Assembly: GCA_018466975.1 (NCBI GenBank)
Contig: CM031563.1
Location: 310,001-374,000, forward strand
Source of the DNA: Sparassis latifolia
Lineage: Eukaryota > Basidiomycota > Agaricomycetes > Polyporales > Sparassidaceae
DNA: 64,000 bases
Reading direction: 5' to 3'
Shown piece after piece: positions 42,106 to 52,209 of this stretch. Position 1 is the first letter of the stretch, and each line of letters opens with the position of its first letter. A program made the translations under genes and the position numbers. Below the pieces are notes generated by a model. The model did no database searches, had not been told where the DNA came from, and worked only from the letters and a program-made list of their open reading frames with translations.

Positions 42106-42182
42106 GAAGGAGGGAGGGAGGGAGGGGTGACCTAGTGACTCTTATCTGGCTTTTGGGAGTTGTGGTAAAGAGCTGACTTCCC
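42106..42182 (+). repeat. GGGA-run repeat, copy 1
   Basis: GAAGGAGGGAGGGAGGGAGG, then CTAGTGACTCTTAT and TGTGGTAAAGAGCTGACTTC. It aligns with 49695-49770. The GGGA run is a canonical G-quadruplex motif. Confidence 0.6.
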
Positions 42183-42859
42183 ACCACCCTCTTGGAAACA
42201 CTCCCACTCACTGATACACCTCAATGGAAAAGTATTTTTTCTCTACACTTCTCAGGCTGGAAACAGTCTAGATCTTGTGGAACCACCTTGACACACCTTT
42301 TGTAAGAATGTGAAAGGACACGGGAAAGGCAGAGAGGTCAATAAGTCTGACATATGGAGATTTTATGGAAACAGTGAATTTCCTTTCTGGTCTCAAGACA
42401 GAGTTGACTCCTAAAATTACAATTTCACTCAGGCAAGCTTCCAAACATGTTTCTCATGGATTTCTGTCTCCTAAGTTAGATGAAATAAGCACAACGGAAA
42501 GAGCCAGTTCATTGCCGGTGGATTTCTGCAATGATGCTTTCAGAGTCTCGAGTCACACTGACATCGTCACACCCAACAAATCCCAAAAACGGTCTGAGCA
42601 TCCTCTCATAGATTAGGCAGCCAGCCAATGGTAGTCCATCTTGATTAGACAAGAGCACATCTCATCACGTGCAACTGTATCAATGAGTGGTGAATGGCTG
42701 AATCTCAATATTTGATGTCTTTCAATGATGTTCAATACCTTGCAGCATTTCTTGTGGTCCAATGTTCCGTATATATGATCCTTATGTACATTACAAACAT
42801 ACTGTCTGATAGAAATGGGGAAAAGGTGTCTCCAGCAAGCATAATAATAGAAACAAATT

Positions 42860-42891
42860 TTGGGTGTATCAGTGACCGGTCCTACACTGTA
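42860..42891 (-). repeat. right terminal inverted repeat
   Basis: Exact reverse complement of 36150-36181, followed by CCCCGAGAGG outside the element. Confidence 0.85.
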
Positions 42892-42941
42892 CCCCGAGAG
42901 GCATGCAAAAATCAAATTCTGCACACGAGGTTAGAAAATCC

Positions 42942-42975
42942 AGTTAAGGACCTTCAAGACCCCCTCTCCTCGTGA
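42942..42975 (-). repeat. G-rich dispersed repeat, inverted copy
   Basis: CAGTTAAGGACCTTCAAGAC followed by CCCCTCTCCTCG; its reverse complement matches the GGGGGTCC..GGTCCTTAACTG part of the copy at 36187-36255. It lies just outside the right end of the 6.7 kb element. Confidence 0.45.
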
Positions 42976-44703
42976 AAATTTCCCACGACCTATATATGGA
43001 AGGTGATTGCCATAAAGAGGAGCTATCAAAAAGGATGACATAAGTATGTCACCTGTTTGTTACCTGTGTGGCCTAGTCTGCTTTCTGATGCAGGGGGTTA
43101 GTCGAGAGGTCAGACAATTTAGATGGTGCTTGAAAGATACTATGGATTTGATACACCGGCAGTTGAAATTGATAAGCCTGCAATTACAATGCCTTACATT
43201 GCCTATGGGCGCCTGCGACCTCTGCGGACCTTAAGGTGCTGCTCTCTCTGCTCCTTAGAACCTCAATGCACCTGCTGGCTTCCCGACCTGCACATTCACC
43301 CAAGTACTGCAGGCAATGAACTCACTTGAATGTGCTTAAATAAATGCTGGGGCAGTGTAATCCGACCATATGTGCCTACCTAAGTTTGGTGAGTGCAATG
43401 CTGCCTCCAAGTTGGAGGTCAGTGCATGATGTAGCTGCTTTGACACTTCAGTTTGCTCATTTTACTGTTTTGGAGTACTATGATAATAGTTCCAATGTTG
43501 TCTACCAAGGTTAGAGGTTTCGTCAGCCATGGTCACTGATTAGCTCGAAGTTATCTCCACTTTCATTGCCTGTTGCCACAGTCATATGACGGATAGGACC
43601 TATAGATTAAATGATATAAAGTACTGGAGCTTGTCTGATGGAACAGGTGCTGGAGCTGCACCCCTGCAGTGGTGCACCAGGACGAGTATGTCTCGCTGTC
43701 CGATTCTCATTTCTAAGCACCAGTATCACAGTAATGTCGCCATTTCCTAAGAAATATATCTCAAAAGTACATCCTGAAGCAAAGCAGAAAGTTCGGTCTG
43801 TACATGCCTTAAAGGAACCATATTGTTCATACAGTTCACCGCAGCGTGATGTATCTGTGGAAGGGATGCATTTTCTAAAGTGTTGGTGTTCGCGATTACA
43901 CGTGATATGCCGATTGGCAGTGACCGACCTCTTAGAAATACCCCCATTACAGTTGTTTGCATATGAAACTGGAAATGTGACCATAAAATCTTTTGTTTGT
44001 TCAGGCCAAATATTCCCTTATTGAGTATGACTGAGTCCGTGACACTAGTCACATCCCCTTGCTCGCTGGCACCACCCGCTACGATGCCCCCTCCAACAGT
44101 CACTATTCATTGGCTGTCCCTCCTGTTGCACATTTCCTATGACTACTACCCCTCTGATGAATACCAGTAGTCAAGCTTCTCATCGCCATGTTAAATCCTG
44201 CCTGTTCTCAACCACCAACAGTTGTCAATGTCATGCCCATGCAATGTATGCGACTTTGCTGTTTCTTGACTACCCTCTCCAGTCTGATGGACTTTCAGAT
44301 GTTCTATGGTTGTCTTGTCTACAATTTCTAGGGGAAATCTTATAAAAGCAAGGGAATGGCCAGTACGTATACCATTCCCCCATGGGTCACTCACAGATTC
44401 CTCTGCAGTTTACCTGCACAGGAAATAATGCACGTCCTCTTCATATTATACAATATCAGCCTCCCACTTGCAGTCAACAAGAGAATCTTGAGCGACCTGT
44501 CTCTGAGGGGTGGGTCAGAAACCCTGCCTGGATTGGTATATTCTGTTTTGTAACTCTAAAATATGTGATCTCATGTTTGCATCACAGATGGTGGAGTAAA
44601 TCCCCCGCAGTTCTACCATAACCACCAGGAGATATAAACGAGGCAACAGGCTGCTGTCGTTAGAACAGGTACAGAATCTCAGTGAGCACGAGAGCTGGGG
44701 GCC
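42976..44703. other. no recognised gene; repeat-derived sequence
   Basis: About 1.7 kb in the transposon island without a supportable reading frame. It contains one inverted copy of a ~100 bp repeat (43947-44042) described separately. Confidence 0.4.
43947..44042 (-). repeat. ~100 bp dispersed repeat, inverted copy
   Basis: The reverse complement reads GGAATATTTGGCCTGAACAA, ACAAAAGATTTTATGG and CCAGTTTCATATGCAAA, matching 48666-48765 on the + strand at roughly 80%. Both also encode similar peptides (IFGLNKQKIL..F.FHMQ.TV), so the repeat may come from coding sequence of a lost element. Confidence 0.55.
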
Positions 44704-46190
44704 ATGATAGCTGCTGCACCAGCTCCAGCCCAGGTGCCTGCACCTGCACCTGTCTTCACACGAGTGCCCACGCCAGCTCCTAATGGTGTTCTGGGGCCAG
44801 TTCCGGTCCCGTTGGAACCACAGTCACGTCCGGAAGCATGTAAGTACTTATATTCTAGGCTGCTATGCTGTATTGACTTGTCATAGCTGTCCGATACCTT
44901 GTGAATGTCACCATGTATTATACAGAGATGGTAAAGGGAGCCTCACATACCGGCAGTAGGGTTAGTTACAAGTCAACACATGTCATGAAGTACGCTCATG
45001 TTGAGATGTGTTCCTTGATGCCCATGGGTTAACTGAGAAATATGCAGCTGGTCCACATTCGGGCCCTTCATTCAAGCTGTGGTGGACTGGAATGACATAC
45101 ATATTCTCTCTTCGCACCCCATAATTGCTCACATTAACATTTGTGCAGGAAAGGTGGTGCAGGTACCATTGAAACTGATGACGAATTTAGTGTCACTCTC
45201 AGTGCGATCCTCAAGAAGAGAGGCTGTTCAGTGAATGTAGATTTTGATGTCGAGAAGTTGGAAGGCTTCCGTCTTCGTAAGCATGTATGTACCGCTACAA
45301 ACATCATTTCTTGTGATTCTAATAACCTTCTCATCACAGGTATTCCAACAGATAGAGACAGCAGATGACACAGACGAGAAGCTCATCCATGGTACAAAGG
45401 TAATCATTATGGCTCCATTCACTGGTGAAGTCACTTATTCCTGCTAGGTTCCACATCTGGAAATTTTCTCAGATGAGGCACAACTTTATGGTGCCATCAT
45501 CCTAGAGCTCAAGAAGCTGCATAGCTGCTCAGATCATACTGGAGAGCACAGTGAGCCTGGTTATTGCTACAAGGGCAGTCATGAACATATTCCGTTGAAC
45601 AACCGTAGATTAAAGTTGTGGGCAGCAGCCATAGTGAGTTCCTTATCATTTCTTATGAGCTTTCTGCTTAGATTGTGTTGTAGGCAGCTCATGATGCTAT
45701 GAAGCAAGTCCCTCCCAATGTGGTTGAGTTTGAAGGTGCAAGAGATGGACAGATGCCCCTGTGAAGTTGTGAGGACAAATTGGACCACACGTCGCCTTGT
45801 TGCTGGTCTTGGATGCCAACACAGCTCTGATGGGCATTGTCACAGCTCTTCTGATACAGCAACTTGCAGTGTCTCCTCTTGCATTCTCAGTGGCAAATCC
45901 TCCATCTATGCCTATTTGGCATACTTCTCTGCACTCACCACCTTCAACGCTGGGGATGCCTCATGATGCTGCTGACCTCCATAGCTTCCTTGTTGCTTTT
46001 CTCGAGAAGAAAGGTATCGACATGCTGTCTTCCGAAGATGCTCTTGCTGCTCAAGAACTTTCACCAGACATCATTCCCGAAGTCCCACTGGCGCATTTGT
46101 GTGAGCTGACTGGTGCTGTTGAAGGTTGAGTCATTAAACTACAGTTATTTGCGAAGGAGTGGATAAACAGATTGCAGCAGAAGCGGAGAC
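44704..46190 (+). pseudogene. unclassified repeat-associated ORF, broken
   Basis: Starts MIAAAPAPAQVPAPAPVFTR (Ala/Pro repeats). Joined pieces read DDEFSVTLSAILKKRGCSVN, EKLIHGTK-VPHLEIFSDEAQ, CYKGSHEHIPLNNRRLKLWA and, after stops near 45762, DAADLHSFLVAFLEKKGIDM..LSPDIIPEVPLAHLCELTGA. The 'CY...H..L....L.LWA' and 'SPDIIPEVP...LCELTGAVEG' patterns recur in proteins from Agaricomycete repeat regions, but no defined family or activity is known to me. No terminal repeats could be assigned. Introns are visible as GTAAG-type donors between pieces. Confidence 0.4.
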
Positions 46191-46325
46191 GGCATTGAGG
46201 CGTACAAGCTCTGTGAGGACCGTGGGTAACTTACATTCATCTAAAACAACTGTCACTCATTTGTCTATACAAGTTGTCTACCATTCATTTACTGACTCCT
46301 AGTTTACATTTCATATCTTACTACT

Positions 46326-47060
46326 TTACAAGTATCTGCAGTTCATAATCCATCCCAGAGCACTCTCTGTCATGACAGACTGTATGGCCTGATGTATAAG
46401 CCAAGGTCGAACTTCTGGCATAGTGGCTTCATCTTCGTGATGGCGAAGCCATGACTTGATGCTGCTGAACGCCTGCTCGATCAGATTCATATTGGGTGAG
46501 TACGGTGGCAAATACACAAGTTTTGCACCTTCAAACATTGATTCAGCTCTGAAACGGAATATTTTTGAGTCTCACTCACTACAGTCAACCTCAATGATCT
46601 CTCGAATATCCTTGTCATGGTGTATAGCGCAATTGTCCATGATTACTACGCTGTTCCGCCAGGGTATGGGTTGAGTTTCGGTGCCTGTGAGGCAGAATAG
46701 AGTCATTATATACACAGAAGATCGTGATGCACGTACAAGTTCCATCCTTAGGAATTCAATGAACTGTGCCTTGTTGACTGACCCCTCAAAGATGTCCAAG
46801 GCAATAATTCTGTTGAGTGATAGTGCGGGAAGAACAGAATAGCGCTGGCCACAGATGAAGGTATCTCGATGCACACAAGCCCTCCCCATCTCAGCCCAGC
46901 CATATGCTGGTTCGTCAAGTCATCGACACTTGATTCATCCAACCACATGATGTATTCCATCGGTATATCCCCCCACTGTGCCTGCCATGTAGCCTGAAGG
47001 AGCTCATTCCGCTCCAGTGCACTCTTTGAGATCAGCTTCCGCTGATGAGTGCACACCTGA
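46326..47060 (-). pseudogene. Tc1/mariner-like transposase, 5'-truncated and frameshifted
   Basis: On the minus strand the catalytic triad of a DDE transposase is seen in order: IMWLDESSVDD (first D), SVVIMDNCAIHHD (second D) and LVYLPPYSPNMNLIEQAFSS (final E). Between them lie CGQRYSVLPALSLNRIIALD and IFEGSVNKAQFIEFLRMEL, conserved in fungal Tc1-type transposases. The frame shifts between TNQ and YGWAEMGRACVH near 46905, and two short intron-like gaps separate the blocks. The N-terminal helix-turn-helix region was not found upstream of KLISKSALERNELLQATW. No terminal inverted repeats were located. Confidence 0.8.
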
Positions 47061-48665
47061 CACAAACACCTAAACCCAACTAAAACAAACAAGAAGCAGG
47101 GCTGTCTGTGTGAGAGGGAAGGGCATCGCAACTGTAAAATGATGCAAGTGGGTCCAAGAACCTCAACCTAAGCCAAAGGGGGATCCTGTAAAAGAATGAG
47201 GGCTCGTGATGTAAATGCGAAGTCAAGCAACAATCTACGACGAAGTCACGAAAGTCAGAGGTAGGAAGCTAAGGTCACGACGTGATCACCAAACTCATAG
47301 GCGAAGATGAACTAAATCACAAAGGTGAAGGGAACCATCTGTGGAGGTAGAACACTATGGGGAAACGCAGTATTTGCTGTCTCAATGAAGTTGCAGTCAG
47401 TCTAACGCAAAAGTCAGAGTAAGACTAACGCAGGTGGTATATCGCTATATCGCAGTGTCGCAGTTCGCTATCACAATCACAGTACGCAGTCTCGAAGTAT
47501 CGCAGTCTTGCTATATCGCTATATCGCAGTGTTGCAGTGTCGCAGTGGGGTATATCGCAGTAAATGAAGTCACTATCGCAGTAAACGCAGTTTCTCGGTG
47601 ATCTGAAGTGAAGGGGGAAGTCTCCTACTGGTCTTCAATGATAATCGATGTAGATACAGCAGGTATTTATAGAGGGGGAAAAAGGGAGAGAAGATGTGAA
47701 AGTCACAAAATGTCAGAAGATGGATCCTGACATCGGAAAGAGCCGCAAAGGTCTAGGACCAATGAAAAAATAGGTAAAGGGAGTGGAGAGGTGAATGTCG
47801 TACATTAGCAATGGAGATGAACGGTAAAGTAGAGTGAAATCGAAAGAAAACATATGCTACTTGTCCTGAACCACATGGAACACTCTAATGGCATCTCCGG
47901 TCCAGCACGAAGGTAGGAGTCTTGAAGGGGAAGGTCAAACGATAAAGGGAATGGAATTTGCAAAACAAAGGGCACAACCATCGAGCGACACCGATAAGTC
48001 AGCGCGACGAACCAGCGAGTCGGCGCGACATCCAGAGAGGCGGCGCAATGTCGGGGAAGTATGGACTTAGAAGGAAATTGGCCAGGACGCATCAGACAAG
48101 ACCAAAGGACAACAGGTAAGTGGTAGCCAACAGCAGGGAGATGCAAGAGTGGCATATAAGTGACAAAAGAATGTTGAATCTCGGAGAGAAGTCGCGAGGC
48201 ATCGAGCGAAGTCGAACGAGGTTGCGCGAAGTCGGAAAAGTTCACTGAATGTCACAAAAGGGTCGGATGCATCTCGGAGGCTAAGGTATAGAGTAGTGAG
48301 GTCTGAGTGATTGCTGAAAAATGCGTTTTCAGAGGCCAGAGTTGCAGGGAGCGTATCACCACAAGAGGGCAAGATTGTGCAGGGCATGTGAGATGGTAGC
48401 CAACAAGATGTCAATATCTCGATCCTCAGTGAGTTTGACCTGGATCTCGTCCAAATATATTGCTAAATTTATATCAAGAAGAGTGGACAGATATGCAACA
48501 TCATCTGCATCGAGAGCTCAAGGGTGGCCTCGCACTTGAGCGAGTGGATTGGAGACCTGGCCATACTCCCAGTAAAGTCGAAGAATTTCATAAATGGTGG
48601 ACTTGTGGTATCCAGAGAATTGCACTATGTCGGACACAGGGAGCTAGTGAACAGCATGCATGACA
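47061..48665. other. repeat-rich stretch, no recognised gene
   Basis: Contains the TATCGCAGT tract (47430-47595) and a purine-rich part with irregular GAAGTCG/GCGCGA words at about 47990-48260. A frame at 48460-48660 (YQEEWTDMQHHLHRELKGG, WRPGHTPSKVEEFHKWWTCG) looks protein-like but matches no family I know. Confidence 0.4.
47430..47595. repeat. degenerate TATCGCAGT tandem repeat
   Basis: The word TATCGCAGT and shortened forms (TCGCAGT, ATCGCTATATCGCAGTG) recur more than ten times in about 165 nt, with irregular spacing. Confidence 0.7.
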
Positions 48666-48765
48666 GTCGAAGAGGACTCGGTGATACTGGTTAAGGCAAT
48701 ATTTGGCTTGAACAAACAAAAGATTTTGTCGCAGTGTTTCCGGTTTCATATGCAAATGACTGTAA
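48666..48765 (+). repeat. ~100 bp dispersed repeat, direct copy
   Basis: GGCAATATTTGGCTTGAACA, ACAAAAGATTTTGTCG and CCGGTTTCATATGCAAATGA match the inverted copy at 43947-44042. Confidence 0.55.
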
Positions 48766-48886
48766 GGAAAGCAGACGTCAGATACGGATATCCTGAGTCA
48801 CGAAGGTTGAAGCAAAGTAGCTACACTGCCTTTGGGAGACTAGTGTGACCCGACATCACACCTACTAAGCCCCTGACCCCAACCCC

Positions 48887-49100
48887 CATCAGGAAAACCC
48901 CACTTTTCCTTAGAGACCTTTTGCTCTGACAACCCTTATTTAAGGTTATAAGTTCTTGAATAAGTCTCAATAAGTTGGATTTCAGACACTTAATGTAATA
49001 TGACTTATGCCCTTTTTGTCCTTATTTCCTTAAATAAGAACTATAAGTCCATTTAAGGCAGTTAAGTGTTCTCTTAAGAAAAAGTTGGGTTTTCCTGATG
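48887..49100. mobile_element. 214 bp miniature inverted-repeat element
   Basis: Ends CATCAGGAAAACCCCACTTT (left) and, reverse-complemented, CATCAGGAAAACCCAACTTT (right); the arms extend about 26 bp with two mismatches. The interior is AT-rich with several TTAAATAAG-type words. No clear target duplication was found beyond the ends. A truncated relative lies at 25318-25394. Confidence 0.7.
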
Positions 49101-49246
49101 CCGCCCCGCTGCTGCCGGCCGAACATCACCCCCTGATACGTGTTGCAAGCTCTCCTCTGTGATAGGTTTCAACTGTAAGGCATGGAACTCATGAGAATAA
49201 GCCTTCACTCACCTCCTACTAGCAGTTTCTTGTGTGGAAATAATTT

Positions 49247-49345
49247 CCGGTTAAGGGCCTCGGAGACCCCCCCCCAAGAGGGCCCAGCCGGAGAATTCCG
49301 AGACTGGAGGTTAGGGAGGGAGGGGTCCAGTGGTCCTTAAATGAG
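49247..49345 (+). repeat. G-rich dispersed repeat, back-to-back copies
   Basis: An inverted unit (GTTAAGGGCCTCGGAGACCC, 49251-49275) directly precedes a direct unit (CCGGAGAATTCCGAGAC, GGTTAGGGAGGGAGGGGTCC, GGTCCTTAAA). The direct unit matches 36187-36255. This looks like two element ends meeting. Confidence 0.5.
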
Positions 49346-52209
49346 TTTGTGTAGCCACCATAAATAATTTGACCTTTCCGAGAGCTTTTCTCATTTCAGG
49401 AACATTTTTTCCGGTCAGGAATGGACCCAGGACATGTGCAATGTTATTTTCTGACACTGAACCTTGATAAACTGTCTGACACAGGCAAGTCATGCATTAA
49501 TTACTGGTGTCATAGTCCTCCCCAAGAGGTGCTGTAATCAGTCAAAAGACATGCAACTACTCTGTGATCTTTCAGATGCATCCCCTTCCTCTCTGGGTAA
49601 GCCAATATAGGATTTGATAAACATCTCCGTAAGCCACCGGACCACATCTTTTGGGCGCCTCACCTTCCTAATTAGGCCGTCACTTCCGGATATGGAAGGA
49701 GGGAGGGAGGGAGGGTACCCTGTGGACTCTTATTTCGGGTTTTCAACCTGCGGTAAAGAATTGCATTCCCGGAGCCCTCTGGCCCCCCCCTCCCCCTACC
49801 CTGTGTCTCGGATTTTGCTGGTGCATGCCTCTTGCTGTACCCCAAACCTCAGCCTGAAGGTAACTTAGGAACTGCATGCACGTGACCGCTCCCTTTCACA
49901 ACTGAAATGCAACATGCGCGCGATCCTTTGCGCCAACACATATTTACCTGTCGGAACAACGTTACCTCACAGAGGTTCAATTTTCCATTTACTTTGGTAC
50001 ACTGGGGCAGCCTGGTATGTACTCGACATAAAGTTCCCAATCTTACGATATTGCTGAAACAATGCCATGTAGTAGGACAGCGTCGTGGTTCCGTGGGGTC
50101 CGGGATTACACGTTTCTGGAAAATACAACAAGGCTACACGGGCTACTACAGTGGACTATATAGTGAGGACTTGACTAGCCGCATGCTAGCCGAGGCATGC
50201 AGACCTCCCTAGTGAAGCACCAGTTGCTCGATCGAGCAGCAGAGTCACTCAGGCTCAGGCAGCCCCTTCCGCTGCAGCTGATGAGCACTTCCTACTGAAA
50301 TTCTTGTCATGATGGGCGATGGCATCTGTGACGCACCCCAATAGTCATATGCCTCTGCGCTGCATCCTATGGCGTCTGGCCGTTGAAAATACAAATTCTC
50401 GCATCTGCAGGAACCCACCTCATTGGCCATGTCCTTTTTGGCTACGGAGAAGCCACCCCGAATAGTACGCACGATAACGGCTTTATCTTGTGTTAATTAT
50501 TCCTTCATCCCTCTCCGTCGTCACATACCAATTGCAGCCTATCACACAGACACTGAATTGCTGTCAATGGACCTCTTTTCTGACCATACAAACTCTCCCG
50601 AATTTTGTAGTAGAATGTCGATAGCCACACCCGCGCAGTCGCCGGCGGCGCAATCAGAGAAATTCCTGATTCTTTCACCTTCCTCTTATTTTTGCTCTAT
50701 CACCGAATCATCATTTGCAAGCCACCAACCTTCCGCTGAGGTCATTGCCACAGGCCTTGTTCCCCGATAATAGCAATGTGCACCGCTCGCATGCCGGGAG
50801 GCCGTAGTCCATCGAAGTTAGGGACGAGTCGCCCACTCGTGGCCAATTGGGTATCCCGTGTATGGGATGATGGACTCGGTTCTAGCACTAATGGCATGAA
50901 TTTGTAGATGACAGAGGCGAATCATCGTTCCCCGCAGCCAATTGAGGTATTTCATCTACGACAGGATAGCCTTGTCTGCGACGGCCCTAGATCAAATTAT
51001 GGCAGGCGACACAATGCCGGGTTGGCCCTACTCCTGGGAGACGTCTTGCCATCCACCGTGCATGGTGTATGATTCTTTTCACAGGGGATGCAAATGTTTT
51101 CTCACCGTTATATTAATATGACGCACTCATAACCGAATCTTGGTGCAATCTTTGTTCTTTCTGTGCTCTGTTGACGGACAAGGCAAGTTTTCGAACGTGG
51201 AACCGTATATTTTCCTGCTCAGCCTCTTTACGAATATCGCCCGCCTAATGAGATACCGCACATACTTGGGAAATTTTCAACACGTCGCTACTGCAGATCG
51301 TCGAGAAAGAGCTGGGAAACCGGCTCACAACCCGTCTTGCGTACTTTCGAACCCACCCGTTCAGTTGCAACGCATCCTCTGTTGGGCATGACTTGGGCCT
51401 CACCTGCTCGTTCCGTCACTATCCGGTTGCTGCGGTGACCTACGACAGTCCGTTTCATGCTTCCCCGCATGCACGAGGGCGCCGTTCTGCGGCCGCTCCG
51501 AAGAAGGCACGAACGTTTGTTCCTACTCAATTAAAAGTGTTCGATAGCAATCGACGGCCTCGCTCCGCGCATCCATTCAGGATCTCGGGATCGGAGGTAC
51601 GGTGTGCGCAATCGCTTGCTTCTTAAGTACTCTTGGCGACCTCCAGGCTCCCCCATCCTGGAGCCTGGACTGACACTCTGTGCTTCTCTGCGGAGTTGTG
51701 AACTTGAATTTGTATCTGCACTCTCACAGGTCAGGCGTGAGACGTGGTCGGGATCGCCGCTTCTATCACGTCGGAGAGGAGACATGTGCTTGGAGAAGGG
51801 CGGCACTCAGGGCTCGGGCGGAGTCAGATCCATCGCACTCGCCGCAGTGCCGGCATAGTGGCGGCACTGCAGATCTCCGGGAAAAAATGACAAAAAAGGC
51901 AGAGGCGAAGTCCAAGTTCTGATCCCGGGCCTGATCTTTCTGCATCGCACGTCCAGACGGCGAGCGATGCGCAGTACTCTGCGGCGTGTGTGCCGATGCG
52001 AGATGGGCTCAGTGTACTTTCCGTCTCCGTTATCAAATATACAATTACACGGCTGGGTATCCAAGATCTCGCTGTTCTTCCCTACGAAGTGCACCAACAC
52101 CCGATACGTGTTGCCGGGTGAATGCTGCATGCCGGTGATGCGCTCATTGGGCAGCCGCTGGGGGCTGGCTGCGCCCGAGGGACCATCCGACCTATGATCA
52201 CATCAGAAA
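49346..52209. other. 2.9 kb with no recognised gene
   Basis: Right edge of the transposon island and flank of the decarboxylase gene. It includes a second GGGA-run repeat (49695-49770) and a small hairpin at about 51640-51666 (CCAGGCTCC/GGAGCCTGG). Open frames on both strands lack domains or spliceable conservation. Confidence 0.4.
49695..49770 (+). repeat. GGGA-run repeat, copy 2
   Basis: GGAAGGAGGGAGGGAGGGAG, then TGTGGACTCTTAT and GCGGTAAAGAATTGCATTCC; aligns with 42106-42182. Confidence 0.6.

Larger units (their letters stand above)
36150..42891 (+). mobile_element. 6.7 kb DNA transposon with perfect 32 bp terminal inverted repeats
   Basis: Left end 36150-36181 (TACAGTGTAGGACCGG...) and right end 42860-42891 are exact reverse complements over 32 bp. 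Either the TIR starts at TA or, if it starts at CAGTG, the flanking TA is a 2 bp target duplication; no longer duplication is present. The element contains one decayed gene (36482-41953) coding for a zinc-finger/transposase-like/PHD protein and about 0.9 kb of AT-rich sequence after it. Perfect TIRs argue for recent mobility, perhaps driven by an intact copy elsewhere. The superfamily cannot be fixed by eye. Confidence 0.7.

Noticed and set aside
47430..47595. CRISPR-like array
   Set aside because: Repeat units are too short and irregular, without uniform spacers, and the genome is eukaryotic.
51640..51666. 9 bp inverted repeat CCAGGCTCC/GGAGCCTGG
   Set aside because: Short perfect arms like this are expected by chance in several kilobases; no gene end next to it needs a terminator.
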